Source: Pedobacter antarcticus (GTDB lineage: Bacteria; Bacteroidota; Bacteroidia; Sphingobacteriales; Sphingobacteriaceae). From it: DNA of 64,000 nt. Shown piece after piece: positions 8,385 through 17,411 of this stretch. The stretch lies in NCBI RefSeq assembly GCF_900112985.1, contig NZ_FONS01000005.1:1-64000 (forward strand). The letters are read 5' to 3'. The position numbers were made by a program, and so were the translations under genes. Below the pieces are notes generated by a model. That model saw only the letters and a program-made list of their open reading frames with translations, made no database searches and was not told the DNA's origin. Each line of letters starts with the position of its first letter. Position 1 is the stretch's first letter.

Positions 8385-9454
8385 TTGAAATCCAGTGTTA
8401 AAGTAACCGTATATTCCTTGGTCGTAATGTTATTCTCTGCATTCAAGGTGTACTTGCCAGGGTATAAGAGATCCAATCGTCTTTTGGTATTAACTATCCC
8501 AATGCCATTGCTTTCTTCCAAATGCTTTCTTTTCTCAAAAACAGAATTTTTAATTTCTATTATAGTTGTTTGCTCAGATTGGGATATATCAATATAGACA
8601 TAACTTGGATGAAGTGTGCTAATCCCATGTTTAAATGCATTCTCGATAAAAGGCAGCAGCAGCATAGGTGCCACATCGTAATTTTTCATATTGGCCTGTT
8701 TTTCGAAAATGATCTGTACATCACCCGCAAGCCTTAGCTTCATCAGGGTGATATAGTCTTCAGCAAATTTGATCTCATTATTCAGGTTTGTGAGGTCGTT
8801 TTTAGTGTCATAGATAACATAACGCATCATATGAGACAATGTGTAGATCGCATCTTTGGCTGTGCCGGTGTTGCTATCCGCGAGGGCGTAAATCGTATGA
8901 AGCGTATTGAAGAAAAAATGAGGGTTAATCTGTGCCTTTAAGAATGATAGCTCGGAAATAATCTTTTCGCGCTCTGTCACCTGAAAAGCCAGTTGATCGG
9001 TCTGCATCTTTTTGGAGAGGGAAATTACCGTACTTATTCCGTAGACCACCATGGCAGTAATGATATTAATATAGTTTCCTGTATGATCATCTTTGTTGGA
9101 AGGCTTGTGTCCGATTGAGCTGAACAATTTTTCCATGGCTTGCGGCAGTCCCAGTAAACTGTCTACCCAATTGCTGAAAAAAACAACTGCAAACAAAGTG
9201 AAAATGACCAATATAACGAAGAACCCTATTTTGTGCCTGTATAATAGTTTAGGGGTGAAATAAAAGAAATTGGCATAAAACAAGCCAGCCCATACCAGAT
9301 AGATTAGGATTTGCTTTACCCAAAATTCCTGGGGTAGTTTAAGTGGCCAGGTCAGTGGAAAGAACATTAATGCAAGCCCGGCCACACCTATAAAGTAGTG
9401 GATGGATGGAAGTTTTCTCATGATGCCTTTATCTGCTATACTCATGTAAAACAA
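8381..9454 (-). CDS. LytS-type sensor histidine kinase
   Basis: A 357-aa membrane kinase. Four hydrophobic segments fill the first 150 residues, with no large periplasmic sensor. The His_kinase domain begins at the NPHFFFNTLHTIYALA motif (H179 is the phosphoacceptor), and an HATPase domain with the N-box PFIENAFKHG follows. The partner is the LytTR regulator encoded immediately downstream with a 4-bp overlap. The start is uncertain: ATGs at 9454, 9445 and 9421 all precede the first membrane segment. The ligand is unknown, and the lack of an extracytoplasmic domain suggests sensing within the membrane. Confidence 0.9.
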   Translation of the reverse strand: MFYMSIADKGIMRKLPSIHYFIGVAGLALMFFPLTWPLKLPQEFWVKQILIYLVWAGLFYANFFYFTPKLLYRHKIGFFVILVIFTLFAVVFFSNWVDSLLGLPQAMEKLFSSIGHKPSNKDDHTGNYINIITAMVVYGISTVISLSKKMQTDQLAFQVTEREKIISELSFLKAQINPHFFFNTLHTIYALADSNTGTAKDAIYTLSHMMRYVIYDTKNDLTNLNNEIKFAEDYITLMKLRLAGDVQIIFEKQANMKNYDVAPMLLLPFIENAFKHGISTLHPSYVYIDISQSEQTTIIEIKNSVFEKRKHLEESNGIGIVNTKRRLDLLYPGKYTLNAENNITTKEYTVTLTLDFK

Positions 9455-9642
9455 ATATGGAGCATTTATCCCGGCATATAAAGCACATTAGACACAGGGC
9501 GTTGTTTTATAGATAGAATGGCCGAAATTATCTATTGCTCATCGGTTTAAACTTGTATTTGGTCGATTTTTTAGATTAAACCGTCTATAATCAAAATTTG
9601 ACATCTTATAATTTCTTTGATTTGTTCCCAAAGACCCTAAAA

Positions 9643-12198
9643 ATGGAAACTAAAAGGAGTAAAGCAACAATTGAAATTTTAAATAACCTAATGAAATCGC
9701 CGCTAAGGTTCGCATTGGTTTTTATATTCCTGATGACAGGAGCATTTTATGTCCGTGGTCAGGCTCCGGCCGGCGCTGCTGCAGGTGGCACCGTCTCCGG
9801 TATCGTTATAGACTCCTTGAATCAGAAACCAGTAGATTATGCTACCATCAGCCTGTTTAAGAACGGAGCTTCGGCTCCTGTTAACGGAGGGCTAACAGAT
9901 ACCAAGGGCAATTTCAAAATAAATAATGTACCACCCGGAGAATACCGGATACAAATAGATTTCGTGGGATATAGCCGGAAGACAATATCGGGACTGATAT
10001 TATCGACAGGGAAACCAAATAAGAACGTTGGGCAGATCATTATTTCTCCAAATGCCAATATGCTGGCTGCCGTTCAAATTACCGGACAACAGGCATTGAT
10101 TGAAAATCGGATTGATAAACTGGTTTTTAATGCCGAGAAAGATGTGACAAGCTCCGGGGGAAATGCGACCGACATTCTACGTAAAGTTCCTATGGTTTCA
10201 GTAGATATGGATGGGAATGTTGCTTTGCGTGGCAGTCAGAATGTACGGATACTCATTAACGGTAAGCCTTCAGGGGCACTCACTACAAATGCGGCAGATG
10301 TGTTAAAATCTATGCCCTCAGATCAGATTAAAAATATTGAGGTCATTACCGCTCCTTCCGCCAAGTATGACGCAGAAGGATCAGCAGGGATCATTAATAT
10401 TATCACTAAAAAGAAAAACGTATCCGGAATTAGCGGATCTGTCAGTACCGGAGTAGGAAACAGACAGAACAATGAAAATGCAAATTTGAATTTTAATAAA
10501 AATAAACTCAGCATTACTGCGAACGTAGGTTATAATTCAGCCTGGCCGCAAACCACATATTCATCCTTTAGCAGCCAGAATTCAGAACTGGGTACCTCGT
10601 CATCATCGACGGGTGAAAGCACTTCGAAACGCCATTTTTTGAGTGGTTCTGCCTCATTGGGTTATGATTTTAATGATAATGACAGCTTCTCTTCGTCATT
10701 CAGTACCCGTGGAGGTGCATTTGAAAATAACGGAAATACGATTAACAGTAATTATTCACCATCACAGGGAACTGTTGATTATACAGCCACTAACAACAAT
10801 AAGAATAGCTTTTCCAACTTTGACTGGAATAACGACTTTACACATAAATTCAAAAGAGAAGGAGAAGAATTAAGCATTGCCGGACAATGGACGCATGGAA
10901 CTAACGATGTGAATTATTTGTCAGAATATTCCGCATTTACGCAGAATCAGCGTGCAACAAATCTGGGAACGAACAATGAATATACCGTTCAGGCCGATTA
11001 TGTATTGCCGCTGAATAAAGTCTTTAAAATTGAAACCGGTGCCAAGACCATTATCAGAAAGATTAAAAGCGATTATGACTTTTTTAACCCGGATGAATCA
11101 GGCCAGTATATATTTAATGCCAATACCTCAAACACCTATAACTATGGGCAAGACGTTTATTCCGGATATGGATTACTGACTACGAGCCTGAGCAACGGCA
11201 TTACCATCCAGGCAGGCGCAAGGGTAGAAAACACCAGGATAGACGGGAACTCTGGAAATACCAGTGTCGGACTATCGCCCTTTAAAAACGACTATACCAA
11301 TTTTGTACCCAGTTTAGCCATTTCAAAAGCACTAAGTCCATCGCAAACTATAAAGCTGAGCTACAGTAAACGGATCCAGCGGCCTAGCTTACAATATTTG
11401 AATCCATTCAGAAACACCAGTGACCCATTGAATCAAAGCCAGGGAAATCCGGCCTTATCACCAGAGATTGCGCAAACGGTAGAATTGAACTATTCCACAT
11501 TTGTTAAAACCTCCGTTATTAATGCCTCAGTTTATTATCGCAGGACAGCCGATATTATTGAGAGCGTCGTGAGCACCGTACCTTTTACAACTGTAGATAA
11601 TAATGGAAATGAAGTAACCCGCGACGTGTCACTAACCAATTTTCTGAATGTAGGGAATAACAATTCCATTGGTACTAGCCTATTTGGATCAGTCCAGCTA
11701 TTTGGTGTCCTCACCTTAAGAGGGAATATTAATGCATTTACTTATAAACCTCAAATTATCAGCAGTCTGCAGCAAGGTAAACAGTCTACCTATATACAAT
11801 ATAATGCATTCGTCAGCGGGACTGTAAAATTGAGCCCAACCTTAAATGCAGAAACCTTTCTCATGCAGAATTCTGCCAGAAGAACTTTCCAGGGGACCAA
11901 TCCGGCATTTAACCTTTGGGTTGTTGGGTTGAAACAGGAAGTATGGAAAAAGCGTGGAACAATCGGGTTGAATGTGACCCAGCCTTTTAAAGATTATAAA
12001 GATTTCACGTCCAATATCAATAGCGGACCGCTAACACAAAGCAGTAAATTCTCTGTTCCTTTCAGATCATTTGGTGTCAGCTTTGCCTATAACTTCGGGA
12101 AGATGAATTTCGGTCAGCAGGCTCCTAAAAAGAAAAGAGGCGTCAACAACGACGATTTGAAACAGGGCGAAGCGAATACGGGGCAGGGAGCAGGTTAA
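9643..12198 (+). CDS. TonB-dependent-receptor-like outer-membrane beta-barrel protein
   Basis: A protein of about 851 aa. After a hydrophobic export signal (LRFALVFIFLMTGAFYVRG) comes a carboxypeptidase-regulatory-like beta-sandwich (VSGIVIDSLNQKPVDYATIS), then a TonB plug domain (NVALRGSQNVRILINGKPSG to GIINIITKK) and a long C-terminal barrel of the type seen in Bacteroidota outer membrane beta-barrel family 3 proteins. The ATG at 9643 was chosen; a TTG at 9598 is also open, and an ATG at 9691 would give the neatest signal peptide. It is divergent from the LytS/LytTR pair. No SusD partner is present, so the substrate cannot be named. Confidence 0.85.
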   Translation: METKRSKATIEILNNLMKSPLRFALVFIFLMTGAFYVRGQAPAGAAAGGTVSGIVIDSLNQKPVDYATISLFKNGASAPVNGGLTDTKGNFKINNVPPGEYRIQIDFVGYSRKTISGLILSTGKPNKNVGQIIISPNANMLAAVQITGQQALIENRIDKLVFNAEKDVTSSGGNATDILRKVPMVSVDMDGNVALRGSQNVRILINGKPSGALTTNAADVLKSMPSDQIKNIEVITAPSAKYDAEGSAGIINIITKKKNVSGISGSVSTGVGNRQNNENANLNFNKNKLSITANVGYNSAWPQTTYSSFSSQNSELGTSSSSTGESTSKRHFLSGSASLGYDFNDNDSFSSSFSTRGGAFENNGNTINSNYSPSQGTVDYTATNNNKNSFSNFDWNNDFTHKFKREGEELSIAGQWTHGTNDVNYLSEYSAFTQNQRATNLGTNNEYTVQADYVLPLNKVFKIETGAKTIIRKIKSDYDFFNPDESGQYIFNANTSNTYNYGQDVYSGYGLLTTSLSNGITIQAGARVENTRIDGNSGNTSVGLSPFKNDYTNFVPSLAISKALSPSQTIKLSYSKRIQRPSLQYLNPFRNTSDPLNQSQGNPALSPEIAQTVELNYSTFVKTSVINASVYYRRTADIIESVVSTVPFTTVDNNGNEVTRDVSLTNFLNVGNNNSIGTSLFGSVQLFGVLTLRGNINAFTYKPQIISSLQQGKQSTYIQYNAFVSGTVKLSPTLNAETFLMQNSARRTFQGTNPAFNLWVVGLKQEVWKKRGTIGLNVTQPFKDYKDFTSNINSGPLTQSSKFSVPFRSFGVSFAYNFGKMNFGQQAPKKKRGVNNDDLKQGEANTGQGAG

Positions 12199-12380
12199 TT
12201 CAGATCACTGCAGGCTAACAAAATGGGAAGAAGCCTTTCATTATGAAAGGGTCTGTCAGGCTCCGAATAAACCGTTTATTTTTATTTTCCACGATTCTAG
12301 ATTCCTGAAGCTCTTTTGTTCCCGTTCTGACAGCGGGGGCATTCCTTTTGAAAGGTGCCTGTTCATCAAAACATAAAAAG

Positions 12381-12963
12381 ATGAACAATCACATCATATT
12401 TGTGCGAATTGCCACATTAAATGATATCAGGTATACCCTTGAAATTATCAGTGAAACAGAAGCTTCAGCTATTGCAAGAGGAACGGGGATTGCTAAACGG
12501 AGCGCGCAGACTGTCAGTCAGAAGATGCGCGAAGGAAAAGCCGTTATCGCGGTTACCAGTTCAGGAGAGTGGGTAGGTTTTGCTTACCTTGAAACTTGGG
12601 AACAGGAACGTTTCATTTCCAATTCCGGATTAATTGTATCCCCTGACTTTAGAAATACAGGGGTGGCAAGGGCAGATCTTCAGTATAACCACGGGTACAG
12701 CTGTAATGAAAATGAACAGCAGACTAGGCTTTCAGCCGGTTGCCTTTTCCGGAATCACACAAGACAGCACCTTCTGGGAAGGTTGTAAAGGCTGTATAAA
12801 CTTTCATATTCTCGAAAGCAAGAAGCGCGCGAACTGCCTGTGTACGGCAATGCTTTTTATCCCTGCCAGCGACAACGCGGCTTTAGATTTCAGCGGACAC
12901 GACATGCTTCAGCATTATAATCCTGGTTTAACTCAACCCACTCATCATGAATATGGTAACTAA
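12381..12963 (+). pseudogene. GNAT N-acetyltransferase remnant (frameshifted)
   Basis: Two frames together make a GNAT-type acetyltransferase. The first (from the ATG at 12381) reads MNNHIIFVRIATLNDIRY through SGLIVSPDFRNTGVAR. The second picks up near 12667 with QIFSITTGTAVMKMNSRLGF and ends in CLCTAMLF. Intact relatives carry about 15 further residues between the VAR and IFSITTG blocks, so the break looks like a small out-of-frame deletion that removes part of the acetyl-CoA-binding helix. In Bacteroidota this acetyltransferase type often sits with arginine biosynthesis genes, and the next locus here is an ArgE-like remnant. It is probably non-functional. Confidence 0.75.
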
Positions 12964-13987
12964 AAATCAGATCAGCTTAAAAGAGCTATGTGCCCATTCC
13001 ATTAAACTTTTGGGAGAAATTATTACGATTCCTTCCTATAGCGGCGAAGAAAAAGCAGTCGCAGATCATCTGGAAGCATTTCTTAATCTGCGGGGATTGT
13101 CGACGATCAGAAAATACAATAACCTTTGGTGTTACAACAGATTTTTTGATCCGGACAAACCATTGATCCTGTTAAATTCACATCATGATACCGTCCGGCC
13201 TAATGATCAATACAAGAATGACCCCTTTCAGCCTGTTTTAAAAGATGGTAAATTGTATTTATGAAGACCATGACCTGCCTTTTAACCTATGCCTTGCATT
13301 AACAGCCGAAGAAGAAACATCCGGTACTTACGGTATTAAATGTATCCTTCAGGATTTGATGCCCGTTTCATTCGCTATTGTAGGAGAGCCAACCGGAATG
13401 CAGATGGCGGTTGCCGAAAGAGGATCGATGGTGCTCGACTGTGTATGTACCGGCAGAGCTGGACATGCCGCGAGGGAAGAAGGCGATAATGCGATCTACA
13501 AAGCCCTCAAAGACATCAACTGGTTTGCCGGGTATCATTTTCCAGTGGACCCTGGGCAGCCAGAATCCGTAAAGCTTACCGTTACCGGCGTTCATGCCGG
13601 TATCCAGCATAATATTGTTCCCGGGGAGTGCAGCTTTGTCGTGGACGTCAGATTTGATCATAATTATACACAGAAAGAAATTCTGACGGTGATAGATAAC
13701 ATACCTTTTGTGAGATCACGGTCAGGCCAAATGTGCTTTACCCTTCGGACATCGCTGTCACACATCCGCTGGTGAAAGCAGGCTTGCAGAGCGGCAGGAA
13801 GACCTATATGTCTCCAACCAGTTCAGATATGGGCTGGCTGCAAATTCCGGCAGTAAAGATGGGGCCTGGAGAATCGTCGAGGTCACATACCGCAGATGAG
13901 TATATCCTGCTTCAGGAAATCGAATCCGGTATCTCCATTTATATCCAGGTTTTATCATCTTTATCTCCATATTTGGAGAGTCAATAA
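12947..13987 (+). pseudogene. argE: ArgE-like M20 deacetylase remnant (multiple lesions)
   Basis: Three frames reconstruct an acetylornithine/acetylcitrulline deacetylase-like M20 metallopeptidase. Frame 1 (12947-13264) has the first metal site LNSHHDTV and stops just after DGKLY. Frame 2 (from about 13260) resumes at YEDHDLPFNLCLALTAEEE. The roughly 20 residues normally found between them, which contain the bridging metal ligand in a GSNDAGG-type block, are missing. A further frameshift near 13720 moves to frame 3 (PSDIAVTHPLVKAG to RSHTADEYI, ending 13987). Loss of a metal ligand plus two frame changes means no active enzyme. It follows the acetyltransferase remnant in the same orientation. 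Confidence 0.85.
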
Positions 13988-14002
13988 CAAGCCCCCATAG
14001 AT

Positions 14003-15337
14003 ATGGCTAATTCAGTCCTGATCATAGACGACGAGAAAAAAATCTGCAGCCTGCTGGCCCGTATTATCGGGCTGGAAGGTTTTACTGTTTTTCAGGCCAA
14101 TACCGGTAAAGAAGGCCTTAAAATCCTGAAAGCTGAGGATATTCAGGTGGTACTGAGCGACGTAAAACTACCCGATATCAATGGCGTAGAACTCGTTAAA
14201 GAGATCAAAAAGATCCGGCCCTACACAGAAGTCATTAACCTTACTGCTTTCGGAACTATTGCCGATGGAGTAATGGCCATGCGGAACGGAGCCTTTGATT
14301 ATATAACTAAAGGTGATGATAATGATAAGATCATTCCGCTGGTTTATAAAGCAATGGATAAGGCGAGACTTAATTATCGCGTATACGAGCTTGAAAGTAA
14401 GATTAGCAGAAAATATAGCTTTGAATCCATTCTGGGGAAGTCCAGGGCAATTACCGAATCCATAAATCTGGCCAGGAAAGTTGCAGTAACAGACACTACC
14501 GTTTTGCTGCTGGGAGAAACAGGCACAGGAAAAGAAGTATTTGCACAGGCCATTCATCAGACCAGCCCCCGGATTAGCAAGCCATTCGTGGCTGTTAACT
14601 GCAGCGGTTTCAATCCAGAGCTTCTGGAGAGCGAGCTTTTCGGTTATCTCGCAGGAGCCTTTACTGGTGCAGTGAAAGATAAAAAAGGCTTGATAGAAGA
14701 AGCCGATGAAGGCACGATCTTTCTGGATGAAATTGGCGAGATGAATATGGATCTGCAGGCTAAATTACTACGTGTACTTGAGAATCAGACCTATATCAAA
14801 GTAGGTGCAACGCAAACCAGTAAAGTCAATGTAAGGATTATTGCTGCTACAAACCGAGACCTTAAAAAAGAAGCAGAAAAAGGTAATTTCCGTCTGGACC
14901 TTTATTACCGCTTATCTATTTTTACGATAGAACTGCCTCCTTTGACTCATAGAAAGGAAGATATTCTGCTTATCGCACAGCATTACCTGCGGGAATTTAC
15001 GGCAAAGGTTAATAAACCGGAGTTTAGTATGGAAAAGGAGTTTTCAAGATTACTGCTTAACCATAACTGGAAAGGAAATATCAGAGAGCTTAAAAATGTG
15101 ATGGAGCGTGTAGTGATTCTTGCAGAAGAAAGCCAGTTGGGTGCGCATCTGCTGCCCTATGAATTCCACAACGAGCATACAACAGACGACCCCTTTAATA
15201 TGCAGGCGGTAGAAAAACAGCATATTGTTAAAGTTTTGCACTATACACACGGGAACAAAACTGAAACTGCCCGTTTACTGGGAATTGGTTTAACTACCTT
15301 GTATAGGAAGATTGAAGAATATCAGCTCGAAAAATAA
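14003..15337 (+). CDS. NtrC-type sigma-54-dependent response regulator
   Basis: A 444-aa activator in three domains. The receiver has D9-D10, phosphoacceptor D53 and K103. The AAA+ sigma-54 interaction domain (about 140-375) has Walker A GETGTGKE at 171-178, the sigma-54-contacting GAFTGA at 218-223 and a Walker B with FLDEIGEM. A Fis-type helix-turn-helix lies at the C-terminus (KTETARLLGIGLTTLYRKI). It lies directly upstream of the kdp genes, separated by a terminator, while the histidine kinase at 22316 closes that cluster. No KdpE is present, so this protein is the likely regulator of the kdp operon; that link is positional inference. Confidence 0.93.
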   Translation: MANSVLIIDDEKKICSLLARIIGLEGFTVFQANTGKEGLKILKAEDIQVVLSDVKLPDINGVELVKEIKKIRPYTEVINLTAFGTIADGVMAMRNGAFDYITKGDDNDKIIPLVYKAMDKARLNYRVYELESKISRKYSFESILGKSRAITESINLARKVAVTDTTVLLLGETGTGKEVFAQAIHQTSPRISKPFVAVNCSGFNPELLESELFGYLAGAFTGAVKDKKGLIEEADEGTIFLDEIGEMNMDLQAKLLRVLENQTYIKVGATQTSKVNVRIIAATNRDLKKEAEKGNFRLDLYYRLSIFTIELPPLTHRKEDILLIAQHYLREFTAKVNKPEFSMEKEFSRLLLNHNWKGNIRELKNVMERVVILAEESQLGAHLLPYEFHNEHTTDDPFNMQAVEKQHIVKVLHYTHGNKTETARLLGIGLTTLYRKIEEYQLEK

Positions 15338-15355
15338 AGCAGGAATTTCATATTG

Positions 15356-15388
15356 AAAAAAACCCTTCCAAAATGGAAGGGTTTTTTT
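15356..15388. terminator. Terminator after the NtrC-type regulator
   Basis: A 15-bp A/T-ended stem (core ACCCTTCCA / TGGAAGGGT) with an AAA loop is followed by a T-run. It separates the regulator from the kdp transcript. Confidence 0.8.
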
Positions 15389-15416
15389 ATGCCCAAAAAT
15401 TCTAAAAAGAAAAATA

Positions 15417-15438
15417 CGGCACGTAATATACAGTATAT
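15417..15438 (+). promoter_or_regulatory. Possible sigma-54 half-site and dyad upstream of kdp
   Basis: CGGCACG at 15417-15423 fits the -24 element of sigma-54 promoters, but the -12 position reads AC at 15430-15431 instead of GC. Overlapping it is a perfect 13-bp dyad ATATAC-A-GTATAT (15426-15438). No exact TAnnTTTG box was found before the first small gene at 15507. A weak candidate only. Confidence 0.25.
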
Positions 15439-15506
15439 CAGGTATTTGAATACAAGTTTGGTTTTCTGGCCTCCAGATTGGATAAGGTCTGGAAAATACA
15501 AAAACT

Positions 15507-15590
15507 ATGCTCACCATCATCTTACTTCTGGCCCTGCTACTGCTCTGCCTCATCATTTACAAATCCATCGACTGGTTCGAAAAAATCTGA
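15507..15590 (+). CDS. 27-aa single-helix membrane peptide upstream of kdpF
   Basis: The peptide reads MLTIILLLALLLLCLIIYKS followed by IDWFEKI: one hydrophobic helix of about 17 residues, then a short amphipathic tail. It ends 5 nt before the kdpF start. Its size, single helix and position resemble KdpF, which stabilises the KdpFABC complex, so it may be a second small accessory subunit. From memory, similar peptides ending in a KSIDFFEKI-like tail precede kdpF in other Bacteroidota, but I could not check this here. It would be missed by normal length cut-offs. Confidence 0.6.
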   Translation: MLTIILLLALLLLCLIIYKSIDWFEKI

Positions 15591-15595
15591 CAATT

Positions 15596-15673
15596 ATGAT
15601 TGCATTATTCATTATCGCTATCAGCGTCTTTATCTATATGATTTACGTGCTGATCAAACCCGAAAAATTTTAA
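15596..15673 (+). CDS. kdpF: Potassium-transporting ATPase subunit KdpF
   Basis: A 25-aa peptide, MIALFIIAISVFIYMIYVLI followed by KPEKF: a single membrane helix ending in the (K/R)PEKF signature typical of KdpF. It stabilises the KdpFABC complex in the inner membrane. It lies 9 nt upstream of kdpA and 5 nt after the 27-aa peptide, so the small genes are part of the kdp operon. Length is normal for the family, in which 25-30 residues is usual. Confidence 0.85.
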   Translation: MIALFIIAISVFIYMIYVLIKPEKF

Positions 15674-15682
15674 TTAAACGTT

Positions 15683-17401
15683 ATGAACACAGAATTACTT
15701 GGAGTAATAGCCACCTACCTATTAACACTGGTTATTGCAATTCCACTCGGCCGGTATCTCGCGAAGGTATTTGCCGGAGAAAAAGTCTGGACAGACTTTC
15801 TAAAACCCTTAGAGGCCGGGATCTTCAAACTGTCCGGCATCAATACAAAAGAAGAAATGAATTGGAAACAGGCAATGAAAGCCCTGTTAACTATCAACCT
15901 TGTCTGGCTCATCTATGGTTTCTTCGTATTAATCTATCAGGATAAATTACCTTTAAATCCAGATGGTAATCCGGGTATGTCGCCAGATCTATCATTTAAT
16001 ACCATTATCAGTTTTGTGGTCAATTGTAACTTGCAGCACTACTCCGGTGAAAGTGGCGTTACCTACCTGACCCAGCATTTTGTGCTGATGTTTCTTCAGT
16101 TTGTAAGTACAGCAACAGGTATTGCTGCGAGTGTTATCTTCTTTAAAGCCTTCAGGGACCGTACTACTGAAAGACTCGGGAATTTTTGGGAGTTTTTCGT
16201 CAAATCTATTACCCGGTTATTGCTGCCGTTATCCCTGTTGGTCGGGTTAATCCTGGCATTTAACGGTACACCGACCAGTTACGAAGGAAAAGATCAATAT
16301 ATATCAGTGCAGGGAGATACAGTAAACGTCTCCAGGGGCCCCGCGGCCGGGTTTATTGCCATTAAACATTTGGGTACAAACGGAGGAGGATGGTTTGGTG
16401 CGAATTCCACTCATCCGCTGGAAAACCCGAATTACCTGACCGGTGTAGTAGAACTGGTTTCACAATGTATTATCCCTTTTGCACTGGTTATTACCTTTGG
16501 TTACTTCATTCGCAGAAGGAAATTGTCCTGGATGATTTTCGGCGTAATGACCATTGGGATGCTGCTGCTGCTCATTCCTATGCTCCAATCAGAACTCGGA
16601 GGAAATCCGGCGCTGGCTAAAATGGGTATTTCCCAGCAAACCGGTGCTATGGAAGGAAAAGAAGTTCGCTTCGGGCCGGCCATCTCTGCTTACTGGAGTA
16701 CGATGACCACTATTATATCCACTGGTTCAGTAAACAACATGCATGATAGCACCATGCCAATGTCAGGTACATGGCAACTGCTCGGTATGATGATTAACTC
16801 ATTCTTTGGCGGCTGTGGGGTAGGCTTGCTTAACTATTTCGTCTACCTCATTATCGCCGTATTCATTTCCGGACTGATGGTTGGTCGTACACCCGAATTC
16901 CTTGGACATAAAGTAGAAGCCAGGGAAGTGAAAATTGCCGCTTTAATTGCGTTGCTGAGTCCATTTCTGATTCTCGCAGGTACAGCTGTTGCCAGTTATG
17001 TTTTTACGACACATGGCGAGGCAGCATGGGCTGTACAACCTAAAAGCTGGCTAAATAATCCGGGCTTCCATGGTTTCTCAGAAATGCTTTATGAAATAAC
17101 TTCATCCAATGCCAATAATGGCTCCGGATTCGAAGGACTGGCAGACAATAATGTATTCTGGAATGTGTCTACAGGTATCGTATTGATGTTCGGCCGCTTT
17201 TTGCCAATTATCGGACCAATAGCGATAGCAGGATTGCTGGGCGCTAAAAAATATATCCCCGAATCTGCAGGAACATTAAAAACAGATACACTGACCTTCA
17301 GTCTGATGACGCTGGCTGTGATTATAGTACTGAATGCCCTTTCTTATTTTCCTGCGCTGACCCTGGGTCCATTGGCAGAATACTTTACCATGCTTAAATA
17401 G
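15683..17401 (+). CDS. kdpA: Potassium-transporting ATPase subunit KdpA
   Basis: A 572-aa polytopic membrane protein with about ten hydrophobic segments. It is the K+-selective channel-like subunit related to K+ channels and Trk/Ktr transporters. The loop [19 protein letters not shown] and later GNPALAKMG are strongly conserved KdpA sequences around the selectivity filter. Together with KdpB it imports K+ at high affinity under K+ limitation. The kdpB start lies 10 nt after its stop. Length matches the family. Confidence 0.97.
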   Translation: MNTELLGVIATYLLTLVIAIPLGRYLAKVFAGEKVWTDFLKPLEAGIFKLSGINTKEEMNWKQAMKALLTINLVWLIYGFFVLIYQDKLPLNPDGNPGMSPDLSFNTIISFVVNCNLQHYSGESGVTYLTQHFVLMFLQFVSTATGIAASVIFFKAFRDRTTERLGNFWEFFVKSITRLLLPLSLLVGLILAFNGTPTSYEGKDQYISVQGDTVNVSRGPAAGFIAIKHLGTNGGGWFGANSTHPLENPNYLTGVVELVSQCIIPFALVITFGYFIRRRKLSWMIFGVMTIGMLLLLIPMLQSELGGNPALAKMGISQQTGAMEGKEVRFGPAISAYWSTMTTIISTGSVNNMHDSTMPMSGTWQLLGMMINSFFGGCGVGLLNYFVYLIIAVFISGLMVGRTPEFLGHKVEAREVKIAALIALLSPFLILAGTAVASYVFTTHGEAAWAVQPKSWLNNPGFHGFSEMLYEITSSNANNGSGFEGLADNNVFWNVSTGIVLMFGRFLPIIGPIAIAGLLGAKKYIPESAGTLKTDTLTFSLMTLAVIIVLNALSYFPALTLGPLAEYFTMLK

Positions 17402-17411
17402 AATACGAGAT

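Noticed and set aside
12234..12250. Terminator hairpin CCTTTCAT/ATGAAAGG after the outer-membrane protein gene
   Set aside because: Stem of 8 bp with a 1-nt loop and no T-run; too weak to call.
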